NCBI GenBank assembly: GCA_018660465.1
Contig: JABJKH010000024.1
Location: 1 to 47,254 of the forward strand
Length of the DNA: 47,254 nucleotides
Source of the DNA: Rhodospirillaceae bacterium
GTDB lineage: Bacteria > Pseudomonadota > Alphaproteobacteria > Rhodospirillales > JABJKH01
Direction of reading: 5' to 3'
Made by a program: the position numbers and the translations under genes. Below the pieces are notes generated by a model. That model made no database searches. It was given only the letters and a program-made list of their open reading frames with translations, and was not told where the DNA came from. Every line of letters starts with the position of its first letter. Within the stretch, counting starts at the first letter, position 1. Shown piece after piece: positions 1-8,343 of this stretch.

Positions 1-21
1 CAGCTAAGCCCTTGAAATTAT

Positions 22-97
<76 letters not shown>

Positions 98-280
98 ACG
101 TGTTGCGGCACCAAATTAAACAGGTGGCCGCGGGAAATATTTATCCGAAATATCAAATCCCGTTTCGGGGCGGGGTCGGACGGGAACCTACTTAGGAATA
201 CCGGGGATTGGCAAGCGAATTCCAAATAAACTTTAACTGACTGTATCGGCGGTCTGTTGGTTGTACGTTATAGAAGGTTC

Positions 281-673
281 TTACGCCCTGTCGTCCTCAG
301 GCTTCTCCACGTGTTCCATGACTTCTGACATGTCGTCGTCGTCCGCAGTTAAGTCCGACGTATCTTCCATGATCCCATTACCGTTTTCGCCCGTGTCGTC
401 GCCATCGTCGAGATCGTCATCAGTTTCGTCATCTGCCAACAAAAGCGCCTCGTCACCAGTATCTTCAACCACTTCTTCCGAATCGGCTTCTAGTTTAGCT
501 TTCTTTGGTTCAGGCGTTGGTTCGGGCTCGCGCGCCTTTTTAGGCTTGGATACCTTTACCGCCTTGTGGACAGTGCCACATGTCGGGCATTCGGGTTCAT
601 CACGTTTGAGATCGTAGAACCGCATACCGCAGTCTGAACACAAAACTTTAGCGCCCCATTCCGGTTTCGCCAT
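281..673 (-). CDS. TIGR02300 family zinc-ribbon protein
   Basis: This is a 130-residue protein of unknown function in the TIGR02300 (FYDLN acid domain) family, which is typical of Alphaproteobacteria. The N-terminal third has two CxxC pairs (Cys12/Cys15 and Cys29/Cys32) that should bind one zinc ion, and the FYDL signature at residues 19-22. The rest is a low-complexity tail: a Lys/Pro/Glu stretch around 40-62 followed by a strongly acidic Asp/Glu/Ser region that is probably disordered. The ATG start is supported by GGAGG about seven bases upstream. It is divergent from aroA, a neighbourhood I recall as common for this family. The zinc ribbon plus acidic tail suggests a nucleic-acid or protein partner, but no function can be assigned. 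Confidence 0.85.
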   Translation of the reverse strand: MAKPEWGAKVLCSDCGMRFYDLKRDEPECPTCGTVHKAVKVSKPKKAREPEPTPEPKKAKLEADSEEVVEDTGDEALLLADDETDDDLDDGDDTGENGNGIMEDTSDLTADDDDMSEVMEHVEKPEDDRA

Positions 674-888
674 CTATAAACCTCCGAACCAAATATACGT
701 TTCAGGCGAGCCCAATTGCCATTTTCGCCGGGCCGTGTCAAAACCAAAAAACATTGTTTGCGAAAAAAAACTATTTTCAAGGACGCGTCAGGAAGATAAG
801 TCCGGCAAATTCGCCTGATAACACAAGGGTTGGCGGGGTGTTTCACCGCAATACAGCCTGCAACACAGTAAGACAGATTCCAACGGTA

Positions 889-2220
889 ATGACCATGTCG
901 AAAGCGCAATCTAACAGATCAAGACCCTTAATGGGCTTCGCAAAAATTCCGGGCGATAAATCCATATCGCACCGGGCCGCCATCTTAGGCGCGCTTGCCG
1001 ATGGCGAAACCCGAGTTTCGGGACTGTTGGAAGGCGAAGACGTGCTGTCAACATGCGCTGCGATGCGGGCCTTGGGGGCGACGGTAGAACAGGTCCCGGG
1101 GAATACTGGCGAATGGCGCATCCAGGGAGGAGGGGTTGAGGCATTGTCTGCACCCTCCGAAGATCTGGACATGGGAAATTCAGGGACGGCGGTACGGCTT
1201 TTGATGGGATTTGTCGCCGCCTTGCCGTTTTCATGCACATTTGTTGGAGATGCGTCGCTTTCGAAACGCCCCATGCAGCGGGTGATGACGCCGCTCGGGC
1301 AATGTGGTGCCGCCTTTAATGCGGCTGAGGGCGGGCGACTGCCGCTGACGGTGACAGGATTATCCCCCGCTAAGCCTATTGATTATGAACTGCCGGTTGC
1401 ATCGGCGCAGGTGAAGTCGGCGATTTTATTGGCGGGCCTAAATGCAGAAGGTGAAACCCGTGTGATTGAGCCGCGGGCGACCCGGGATCATACAGAATTG
1501 ATGCTGAAACATTTTGGCGTGAACGTTGTGGTCGAAGAATTATCGACGGGTGGGCGGTCTATTCGGTTGGTCGGGGGGCAAAGACTCACCGCCCGAAATG
1601 TTGTCGTGCCGGCAGATATCTCATCTGCGGCGTTTCCTCTTGTGGCCGCGTTGTTGGTGCCGGGGTCGGAAATCACCCTGCCTAACATTGGCGTCAATCC
1701 ATTGCGAACCGGCCTGTTGGATGCCTTGGCATTGATGGGGGCGGATATCGAACGGGAAAACCAGCGAACCGAGGCCGGTGAACCGGTGTGTGATCTTCGC
1801 ATAAAGGCGTCGGATTTGCGGGGGGCGGACATTCCCGCTTCCCTGGCCCCGGCAATGATTGACGAATACCCCATCCTGGCTGCTGCTGCTGCGTGTGCTA
1901 ATGGCATAACGAAGATGTCGGGGTTAGCTGAATTGCGGGTGAAGGAAAGTGATCGTTTGGCGGCAGTTGCCCAAGGCTTGGAACGCTGTGGTGTGAAGGT
2001 TGATGAAGGCGAAGACAGCTTGACCGTATATGGGAATGGGAAGCCCCCCAAAGGAGGCGGCCTTATTAAAACCCACCTTGATCACCGAATTGCCATGGCG
2101 TTTCTAGTTTTGGGCACGGTTACGGATGAAGCTGTGCATATCGATAATGCAGCCCCCATTAACACCAGTTTTCCCGGTTTTGCGGATTTAATGAACGGGC
2201 TTGGCGCAGACATCGTTTAA
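889..2220 (+). CDS. aroA: 3-phosphoshikimate 1-carboxyvinyltransferase (EPSP synthase)
   Basis: This enzyme transfers the enolpyruvyl group of PEP to shikimate-3-phosphate, the sixth step of the shikimate pathway, in the cytosol. Counting from the ATG at 889 the protein has 443 residues. Visible motifs are PGDKSISHR with Lys24, NSGT at 97-100, SAQVK at 172-176, RDHTE at 199-203, the DEYP catalytic segment and RVKESDR. The RDHTE and SAQVK motifs resemble class II (CP4-like) enzymes, but the PEP/glyphosate-contact position is Gly99 where CP4 has Ala. The frame stays open upstream to a TTG at 754, but that extension has no family resemblance. No strong ribosome site precedes 889 or the alternative ATG at 895. 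cmk begins 12 bases downstream, so the two are probably co-transcribed. Confidence 0.96.
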   Translation: MTMSKAQSNRSRPLMGFAKIPGDKSISHRAAILGALADGETRVSGLLEGEDVLSTCAAMRALGATVEQVPGNTGEWRIQGGGVEALSAPSEDLDMGNSGTAVRLLMGFVAALPFSCTFVGDASLSKRPMQRVMTPLGQCGAAFNAAEGGRLPLTVTGLSPAKPIDYELPVASAQVKSAILLAGLNAEGETRVIEPRATRDHTELMLKHFGVNVVVEELSTGGRSIRLVGGQRLTARNVVVPADISSAAFPLVAALLVPGSEITLPNIGVNPLRTGLLDALALMGADIERENQRTEAGEPVCDLRIKASDLRGADIPASLAPAMIDEYPILAAAAACANGITKMSGLAELRVKESDRLAAVAQGLERCGVKVDEGEDSLTVYGNGKPPKGGGLIKTHLDHRIAMAFLVLGTVTDEAVHIDNAAPINTSFPGFADLMNGLGADIV

Positions 2221-2232
2221 GGAGAGCACGAC

Positions 2233-2883
2233 ATGATTATAGCTATCGATGGCCCCGCCGCGGCGGGAAAGGGTACTTTGGCGCGGCGGTTGGCGGTGCA
2301 TTATTCTTTGGCTCTGTTGGATACGGGGCTGCTGTATCGCGCCGTCGGCTATAAAGTCCTCAGTGCAGGTCAGGACCCAGAAGATGCTGAGCGCGCCACC
2401 GAAGTCGCTGAAGCCTTGGTGCCAGGCGATTTGAAAGGCCCTAACCTTCGCAATGACGAGGTCGCTCAAGCGGCTTCTAAGGTCTCTGCTGTGCCGGGTG
2501 TGCGTGCCGCTCTTTTAGCCTTTCAACAGGACTTCGCACACACGCCGCCAGATGGCCCAGATGGCGCCATGAAGGGGGCCGTTTTGGACGGTCGTGACAT
2601 CGGAACCGTGGTCTGTCCGGATGCCGACGCGAAGCTGTTTGTGACAGCCAGTGTAGAGGTCAGGGCGGAACGTCGTCTTAAAGAGTTGCTAGATCGGAAC
2701 GTTGCCGCTATACATGCCCGCGTTCTGCAAGATATGAAGGAGCGAGACGCTCGTGATTCCGGTCGCGGTGTTGCTCCCCTGGTGCCGGCCCAAGACGCAC
2801 TACAGATAGACACCAGTGATCTGGACGCCGATGCGGTATTCGCAGCGGCGGTAGAATTCATTGATCAGCAGAACGGTTCCTAA
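2233..2883 (+). CDS. cmk: (d)CMP kinase
   Basis: Cytidylate kinase phosphorylates CMP and dCMP with ATP to supply CDP/dCDP for nucleic acid and lipid synthesis in the cytosol. The 216-residue product has the normal bacterial length. It shows a P-loop GPAAAGKGT at residues 7-15, the substrate-binding segment DTGLLYRAVG at 30-39 and the family signature DGRDIGT at 119-125. The ATG at 2233 follows a good AAGGAG ribosome site that overlaps the aroA stop codon. The order aroA-cmk-rpsA is widely conserved in proteobacteria and supports the call. Confidence 0.97.
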   Translation: MIIAIDGPAAAGKGTLARRLAVHYSLALLDTGLLYRAVGYKVLSAGQDPEDAERATEVAEALVPGDLKGPNLRNDEVAQAASKVSAVPGVRAALLAFQQDFAHTPPDGPDGAMKGAVLDGRDIGTVVCPDADAKLFVTASVEVRAERRLKELLDRNVAAIHARVLQDMKERDARDSGRGVAPLVPAQDALQIDTSDLDADAVFAAAVEFIDQQNGS

Positions 2884-3011
2884 TGACCGCGTTGCCTGTC
2901 TTATTGGGTTATTACGGCGGGACTGGGAAACAAATTTAAACTTGGTGAAAAAGACCGCTGGAGACAACCGGCTGGCCTGGACAAACAATTGAACTTAAGG
3001 ACTACAACAAC

Positions 3012-4979
3012 ATGACTCCTGCAGAAACAGCCTCCGTGGTGGAGGATTCCCCCTTACAAACCGGCGAAGTTTTCGCTGATCTTTTAGAAGAATCAATGGG
3101 ACCCGACGGCGGCTTTGAAGGCCACGTGGTTAAGGGTTCGGTAATTAGTGTCGACGGCGACACTGTTATCATTGACGTCGGATTGAAATCCGAAGGCCGC
3201 GTGCCGATCAAAGAATTCGCGGCTCCCGGTGAAAAAGCAACCATCAAAGAAGGCGACCAGATCGACATTTTTGTCGAGCGTTACGAAGATCGTGACGGCA
3301 TGGTCCGGCTCAGCCGTGAGAAAGCCCGCCGTGAAGAAGCTTGGACCGAGCTGGAGAAATCGTTCAACGCAACCGAACGCGTGAACGGCGTTATCTTCGG
3401 TCGCGTCAAAGGTGGCTTTATCGTCGATCTCGACGGTGCCGTGGCCTTCTTGCCAGGCAGTCAGGTAGATATTCGCCCGGTGCGCGACATTGGGCCTCTG
3501 ATGGGTTCCCCACAACCGTTCCAAATTTTGAAAATGGACCGCCAGCGGAACAACATTGTTGTTTCCCGCCGTGCCGTGCTCGAAGAAACCCGCGCTGAGG
3601 CTCGGTCTGAGTTGATTTCCAACTTGACCGAAGGCCAAGTGCTTGAAGGCGTCGTCAAGAACATCACCGATTACGGTGCATTTGTTGACTTGGGCGGCGT
3701 TGATGGATTGCTCCACGTAACCGATATTGCGTGGCGCCGGATCAATCATCCGTCTGAAGCACTTCAAATTGGTGAGACAGTGAACGTTCAGGTTATTCGC
3801 TTCAATGCAGAGACCCAGCGAATTTCATTGGGCATGAAGCAACTGGAATCCGATCCTTGGGAAGGTGTCGAAGGCAAGTTCCCGATGAACGCCAAATTTA
3901 CAGGTCGGGTGACCAACATCACCGATTACGGCGCATTTGTGGAACTGGAACCAGGCGTCGAAGGCCTTGTTCACGTCTCCGAAATGAGCTGGACCAAGAA
4001 GAACGTTCATCCGGGCAAGATCGTTTCCACCAGCCAAGAAGTCGAAGTTATGGTGCTGGATGCTGACCCAGAGAAACGCCGGATCAGCCTGGGGCTTAAG
4101 CAATGTGTTTCCAATCCTTGGGAAGCCTTTGTCGATACCCACACGGTTGGTACGGAAGTTGAAGGCGAGATCAAGAACATCACCGAATTTGGTCTGTTCA
4201 TCGGCTTGCAAGGCGATATCGACGGAATGGCTCACTTGTCAGACCTTTCCTGGGAAAAAACCGGCGAAGAAGCTTTGACGGACTTCGAAAAAGGCCAAAT
4301 GGTCAAAGCCAAGGTCTTGGATGTGGATGTTGAGAAAGAACGCATCAGTCTAGGTCTCAAGCAACTGAGCGATGATCCGCTTGAATCCGGCATGGCCGGC
4401 ATGAAGAAGGGTGCGGTTGTCACCTGTACGGTTACCGGTGTAACCGGAACCGGCATCGAAGTTGAAGTCGGCGAAGGAATTCCTGGCTTTATTCGTAAGG
4501 CGGAACTTAGCCGTGACCGAAGTGAGCAACGACCGGACCGGTTTGCCGCAGGTGAAAAGATCGATGCCAAAATCACGCAAGTGGATCGCGCATCCAGGAA
4601 GGTCAACCTGTCGATCAAAGCCCGTGAAGTTGAAGACGAGAAGAAGGCGATGTCGGATTATGGTTCTTCCAGTTCCGGCGCGAGCCTTGGTGATATCTTG
4701 GGTGCGGCCTTAGAAGAAAAGAAAGCTGCAGCCGAAAGTGCGGAAGCACCGGCCGAAGAAAAACCTGCGAAAAAACCGGCTAAGAAAAAAGCTAAAGCCA
4801 AGGCAGAGGATGAAGCATCTGAGGCTGAGGCTCCCGAAGCCGAAGCGGCCGAAGAAGCGGAAGCTGAAGAAAAGCCCAAGGCCAAAGCGAAAGCTAAACC
4901 TAAGGCCAAAGCTAAGCCGAAGCCAAAGGCTAAGGCAAAGGCCAAGAAAGACGCTGACGACTCCGACGACGAAGCTTAG
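3012..4979 (+). CDS. rpsA: 30S ribosomal protein S1
   Basis: S1 binds mRNA on the small ribosomal subunit and helps start translation of structured or weak-SD messages. The 655-residue protein contains six S1 (OB-fold) repeats at roughly residues 34-102, 120-187, 207-277, 294-364, 381-450 and 467-535. Repeats three and four carry the strong NITDYGAFV signature. After about residue 570 comes an extra tail of about 85 residues made of alternating acidic/Ala and Lys/Ala/Pro blocks, which makes the protein longer than the usual 555-570 residues. The ATG follows AAGGA at 2997-3001. A strong intrinsic terminator lies immediately downstream. Confidence 0.97.
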   Translation: MTPAETASVVEDSPLQTGEVFADLLEESMGPDGGFEGHVVKGSVISVDGDTVIIDVGLKSEGRVPIKEFAAPGEKATIKEGDQIDIFVERYEDRDGMVRLSREKARREEAWTELEKSFNATERVNGVIFGRVKGGFIVDLDGAVAFLPGSQVDIRPVRDIGPLMGSPQPFQILKMDRQRNNIVVSRRAVLEETRAEARSELISNLTEGQVLEGVVKNITDYGAFVDLGGVDGLLHVTDIAWRRINHPSEALQIGETVNVQVIRFNAETQRISLGMKQLESDPWEGVEGKFPMNAKFTGRVTNITDYGAFVELEPGVEGLVHVSEMSWTKKNVHPGKIVSTSQEVEVMVLDADPEKRRISLGLKQCVSNPWEAFVDTHTVGTEVEGEIKNITEFGLFIGLQGDIDGMAHLSDLSWEKTGEEALTDFEKGQMVKAKVLDVDVEKERISLGLKQLSDDPLESGMAGMKKGAVVTCTVTGVTGTGIEVEVGEGIPGFIRKAELSRDRSEQRPDRFAAGEKIDAKITQVDRASRKVNLSIKAREVEDEKKAMSDYGSSSSGASLGDILGAALEEKKAAAESAEAPAEEKPAKKPAKKKAKAKAEDEASEAEAPEAEAAEEAEAEEKPKAKAKAKPKAKAKPKPKAKAKAKKDADDSDDEA

Positions 4980-5002
4980 TAGTCAGCTGGGAATACTGGT
5001 TA

Positions 5003-5043
5003 CGCCCGTTGCCGACGTGATCCGGCAGCGGGCGACTGGTTTT
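5003..5043 (+). terminator. Rho-independent terminator after rpsA
   Basis: A 12-base-pair stem (5003-5014 with 5023-5034, one G:T wobble) closes an eight-base loop. It is followed within six bases by a TTTT run at 5040-5043. It lies 23 bases after the rpsA stop codon and before sppA, so it should end or attenuate the aroA-cmk-rpsA transcript. Confidence 0.85.
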
Positions 5044-5069
5044 AACGCCTATTAGTATGGTGAGTCGCC

Positions 5070-5996
5070 ATGCCATTGAGTGCCGATGAAGTGATCGACA
5101 GACGTCGTTTGAAGCGGCGATTGACGTTTTGGCGGGTTATTGCCATTGCGGCGATTGTCGCCGTCGTCGCCGTCGGCGCGACTGGATTAGGCGGCCACAT
5201 ACAAGGAACTGGTCTAAACTCAGGCGATTACGTTGCTCGGGTCCAAATTAACGGGATCATTGTGACAGACCTTACCCGCAATGACGCGCTCCGGCGAATT
5301 TCCAAAGATAAAAACGCAAAGGCCCTGATCGTGCAGATTGATAGCCCGGGTGGCACTGTCGTCGGTGGTGAGGACTTGTTTCGACTGTTACGTCGCATCT
5401 CGGTCAAAAAGCCGGTGGTTGCAGTATTTGGAAATTTGGGCACTTCCGGTGCTTACATGACGGCCTTGGGCGCAGATAGAATTTTCGCCCGAGAAGGGTC
5501 AATAACAGGCTCCATTGGGGTGATCTTACAATCAGCAGATGTGACGGGTTTGCTCGAAAAGCTGGGTGTCAAATCTATATCGGTTAAAAGCAGTCCCTTG
5601 AAGGCACAGCCTAACCCTTTGGAATCATTCTCTAAAGATGCGCGAAAAGTGACAGAGGCTCTGATTCAAGATCTCTACAGCATGTTTGTGGATATCGTCG
5701 CGAAGCGGCGTGATATGGAGCCTGCCCGTGCGCGCGCACTTGCAGATGGTCGGGTGTTTACCGGCCGCCAGGGCGTAAAAGTTGGCCTAATTGATGCCAT
5801 TGGTGGAGAAGAAGAGGCCCGGGTCTGGCTCTCTGATGTGCGTAAAATTGGTCTAACCGTACCGGTTCGGGACGTAAGAACCTCGAAAGAGAAAAAAATT
5901 TGGCGCTTTCTGTTAGAAGGTATTTTTGGAAAAACTCTGTTTTCTGAAAGACTTACACTTGACGGGCCGATCTCACTTTGGCACCCTGGACTCTAG
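5070..5996 (+). CDS. sppA: Signal peptide peptidase SppA (short form)
   Basis: SppA is a membrane-anchored serine protease with a Ser/Lys dyad that degrades cleaved signal peptides. The 308-residue length fits the single-domain 36-kDa form rather than the double-length E. coli protein. A basic N-terminus (residues 11-17) precedes one hydrophobic anchor at about 19-40. The protease core shows DSPGGTVVGGE at 91-101 and the nucleophile region GNLGTSGAYM with Ser126 as likely nucleophile. Lys178, in KAQPNP, is the likely general base. The residue roles are assigned by family alignment from memory. It follows the rpsA terminator and precedes ihfB, an order common in Alphaproteobacteria. Confidence 0.94.
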   Translation: MPLSADEVIDRRRLKRRLTFWRVIAIAAIVAVVAVGATGLGGHIQGTGLNSGDYVARVQINGIIVTDLTRNDALRRISKDKNAKALIVQIDSPGGTVVGGEDLFRLLRRISVKKPVVAVFGNLGTSGAYMTALGADRIFAREGSITGSIGVILQSADVTGLLEKLGVKSISVKSSPLKAQPNPLESFSKDARKVTEALIQDLYSMFVDIVAKRRDMEPARARALADGRVFTGRQGVKVGLIDAIGGEEEARVWLSDVRKIGLTVPVRDVRTSKEKKIWRFLLEGIFGKTLFSERLTLDGPISLWHPGL

Positions 5997-6126
5997 AAAA
6001 CGCGCGATAGCCGATTAGGCGCGCTGAATCACTGGGCTGTGAATTGCCGATAGGGGAAATAAATCCAGGCTGCCTTTAGTTTACAGAAGGCAAACCGGGA
6101 ACATTTCACCGCAGGGGGATGGAAAC

Positions 6127-6411
6127 ATGACCAAGTCGGAGTTGATTGCACGTTTGGCGGAAGCCAACCCACATCTCTATCAACGCGACGTGGAGCGGAT
6201 TGTCTCAACTATTTTCGATGAAATCACCATGGCTTTGTCGCGCGGGGATCGGGTTGAACTTCGTGGGTTTGGTGCATTTTCGGTGAAAGAACGTGGCTCG
6301 CGTACCGGTCGCAATCCACGCACCGGAGATTCAGTACAAGTTTCTTCCAAATTCATTCCCTATTTTAAGACGGGAAAACAGCTTCGCGAAAAAATCAACG
6401 GCAAGGAATAA
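6127..6411 (+). CDS. ihfB: Integration host factor subunit beta
   Basis: IHF-beta pairs with IHF-alpha to form a nucleoid protein that binds specific sites and bends DNA sharply, assisting transcription, replication and recombination. The 94-residue protein has the DNABII fold signatures: ELRGFGAF at 44-51 and RNPRTG at 62-67. Pro64 is the residue that intercalates into the minor groove in this family. The beta assignment rests on the MTKSELI start and the genomic position beside sppA. The ATG at 6127 has a GGGGA-type ribosome site. The gap of about 130 bases before it contains small inverted repeats (for example 6071-6076/6087-6092) but no convincing promoter. Confidence 0.95.
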   Translation: MTKSELIARLAEANPHLYQRDVERIVSTIFDEITMALSRGDRVELRGFGAFSVKERGSRTGRNPRTGDSVQVSSKFIPYFKTGKQLREKINGKE

Positions 6412-6454
6412 AACGCCGAAGGTCAGCGACCTTTTATAATCAAGGTTCATACGC

Positions 6455-6811
6455 GTGAAGACATTCTTATTCTGGATTATTTTAGTGCCCCTGGCCTTGG
6501 TGGCGCTTGTTTTTTTGATTTCCAACCGCACCCTTATTCCTGTTGACCTATGGCCGCTGCCGGTTGTTTTCAGGCCGCCGTTGTCAGTCGTTATTCTGGC
6601 CAGTGTATTTGCTGGGTTTCTGCTGGGGGGCTTCATCACCTGGACATCGGCAAGTAAGGCAAGACGGCAAGCCAGGTTGGACGCAAGACGCGTTAGATCC
6701 CTGGAGCGGGAATTGGAAATTAGCCGCGTACAGGAAGAGATGATGAACACGTCTGCTGGGGGCGAAACTCTCCCGGCGTTGACGTCACCCTCTTCTCGAA
6801 ATGCAGCATAG
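6455..6811 (+). CDS. LapA domain (DUF1049) membrane protein
   Basis: This 118-residue protein has the LapA/YciS layout: a first membrane segment at about residues 4-24, a short loop with NRTLIPVDLWP, a second membrane segment at about 42-62, and a basic helical cytoplasmic region (68-92) that probably forms a coiled coil. In E. coli the LapA-LapB pair takes part in control of lipopolysaccharide synthesis. No LapB tetratricopeptide partner is next door here, so the function is only inferred. The start is a GTG at 6455, 43 bases after ihfB, suggesting co-transcription. The ihfB-lapA-pyrF order is common in Alphaproteobacteria. Confidence 0.85.
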   Translation: MKTFLFWIILVPLALVALVFLISNRTLIPVDLWPLPVVFRPPLSVVILASVFAGFLLGGFITWTSASKARRQARLDARRVRSLERELEISRVQEEMMNTSAGGETLPALTSPSSRNAA

Positions 6812-6889
6812 CTCTCTGGGCATTGTACCGGCGCGCGCGCCGGGGTAAAAATTCACCAACATACAGAACCCCAATAAAAGAGGTACATC

Positions 6890-7609
6890 GTGCTGGCCCG
6901 TGAACGCATCTTCGTTGCCCTTGATACCACGGACGTCGCAAAAGCTGCGGCGTTGGCTAAAGACCTCTCTGGCCTTGTTGGGGGCGTCAAACTGGGCAAA
7001 GAATTCTTTACCGCAACAGGTCCCCAAGGGGTCGCAGAAGTAGCGGCCGGGGGGCAGCCTATATTCCTCGACTTAAAATTTCACGATATTCCCAATACTG
7101 TTGCAGGCGCCATCCGCGCGGCCATGAAGCTCAGTCCCTTTATGGTCAACGTTCACGCCGGGGGCGGTGCGACGATGATGCGGGCCGCTGCTGATGCAGC
7201 GATTGAAGCGGCTGAGTCTGAAGGCTGCCAAAGGCCCCTGGTCTTAGGTGTGACGGTTTTGACGTCCTTGGGAGAGGATGACCTGCAGGGTGTGGGTGTG
7301 GCCGGGACGACGTTGGACCAAGTCACCCGCTTAGCAGCTTTGGCACAAGAAAGTGGGCTGGATGGTGTGGTCTGCTCAGCCCGGGAAGTCGAGGCCTTGC
7401 GCGGGGTCTGTGGTGCTGATTTTAAACTCGTGGTGCCGGGAATCCGTCCTGCCTGGGCCTCGACCGACGATCAAAAACGCATCATGACACCGGCAGATGC
7501 CGTGTCCGCTGGTGCCGACTATCTGGTGATCGGGCGACCGATTACCGGGGCAGATGACCCAGCCGACGCGGCCAAGAGAATTGTCGATGAAATTGAAGCG
7601 GACGAATGA
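6890..7609 (+). CDS. pyrF: Orotidine 5'-phosphate decarboxylase
   Basis: PyrF decarboxylates OMP to UMP, the last step of de novo pyrimidine synthesis. The 239-residue protein shows the substrate aspartate in ALDTTD (Asp11) and the catalytic block DLKFHDIPNT at 61-70, including Lys63. It also carries the C-terminal VPGIRP and IGRPIT phosphate-binding segments. The start is a GTG at 6890 behind AAAAGAGG. Its stop overlaps the start of trpF as ATGA (7606-7609), so the two are probably translationally coupled. A perfect 16-base GC-rich palindrome lies just upstream at 6828-6843. Confidence 0.96.
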   Translation: MLARERIFVALDTTDVAKAAALAKDLSGLVGGVKLGKEFFTATGPQGVAEVAAGGQPIFLDLKFHDIPNTVAGAIRAAMKLSPFMVNVHAGGGATMMRAAADAAIEAAESEGCQRPLVLGVTVLTSLGEDDLQGVGVAGTTLDQVTRLAALAQESGLDGVVCSAREVEALRGVCGADFKLVVPGIRPAWASTDDQKRIMTPADAVSAGADYLVIGRPITGADDPADAAKRIVDEIEADE

Positions 7610-8247
7610 CCGTTGAAGCAAAAATTTGTGGCCTGAAGAGCAAGGACGCGGTGGCCGCTGCCGTGGAAGGTGGTGCGCGCTCGGTCGGCTTTGTCTTTTT
7701 CGAACGCTCTCCTAGAAATGTCACCTTGGCCGAGGTGCAGGACCTAACCACCGACGTCCCCAAAGGAATTATCAAAGTTGGGCTGGTCGTTGATGCCAGC
7801 GATGATTTCTTAGCAGAAATTTCCAGTGGTGGCTTTTTAGACATGATTCAATTGCATGGCCACGAAAGCCCGGACCGTGTGGCGGAAGTCAAAGAACGTT
7901 TTGGACTGCAGGTTATGAAGGTCATCGCCATTGAAGGGCTTGAAGACCTGAGCCATGCCAGGGACTACGAAGACGTCGCCGACCGTTTAATGTTCGATGC
8001 CAAGCCGCCCAAGGATGCAACTCGACCCGGCGGTAATGCTGTGGCATTTGATTGGCAGCTCTTGCAGGGCCTGACCTGGCAGAAACCGTGGGTTTTAGCG
8101 GGCGGACTGACGCCTAAAAACGTTGCCGAGGCGGTTCGGGTCAGCGGCGCTGGTGCGGTTGACGTTTCGTCTGGCGTGGAAGATGCGCCAGGGGTTAAAA
8201 GCATCGCTAAAATTAAAGAATTTCTGGACGTTGTTGGAAATCTTTAA
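7606..8247 (+). CDS. trpF: Phosphoribosylanthranilate isomerase
   Basis: TrpF carries out the Amadori rearrangement of N-(5'-phosphoribosyl)anthranilate to CdRP in tryptophan synthesis. The 213-residue TIM barrel has the KICG motif with catalytic Cys8, the GFVFFERSPR segment at 28-37, LHGHE at 83-87 and the likely general acid Asp131 in LMFDAKPP. Phosphate-binding glycines occur in LAGGLTP and VSSGVE. It is fused by ATGA overlap to pyrF and followed by trpB after 96 bases. The trpFBA-accD-folC order is a classic proteobacterial supraoperon. Confidence 0.96.
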   Translation: MTVEAKICGLKSKDAVAAAVEGGARSVGFVFFERSPRNVTLAEVQDLTTDVPKGIIKVGLVVDASDDFLAEISSGGFLDMIQLHGHESPDRVAEVKERFGLQVMKVIAIEGLEDLSHARDYEDVADRLMFDAKPPKDATRPGGNAVAFDWQLLQGLTWQKPWVLAGGLTPKNVAEAVRVSGAGAVDVSSGVEDAPGVKSIAKIKEFLDVVGNL

Positions 8248-8343
8248 GGCCTGTTTTACCCGAATTTCATTGTTTTTTCATGGCTTCGTGCTTTATTACC
8301 CCGGTTCGCGCCCTGGGGTCCCAAAAAATTTGGAAAGTACTAA

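Noticed and set aside
754-888. Longer aroA reading frame from a TTG
   Set aside because: The added 45 residues have no EPSP synthase similarity and no ribosome site; the region is better read as a promoter/leader.
4738-5055. Separate Lys/Arg-rich gene overlapping the rpsA tail
   Set aside because: It is a frame shadow of the repetitive rpsA tail with no ribosome site, and runs through the rpsA terminator.
8248-8343. Tryptophan attenuator before trpB
   Set aside because: One short hairpin is present but there is no leader peptide with Trp codons and no T-run.
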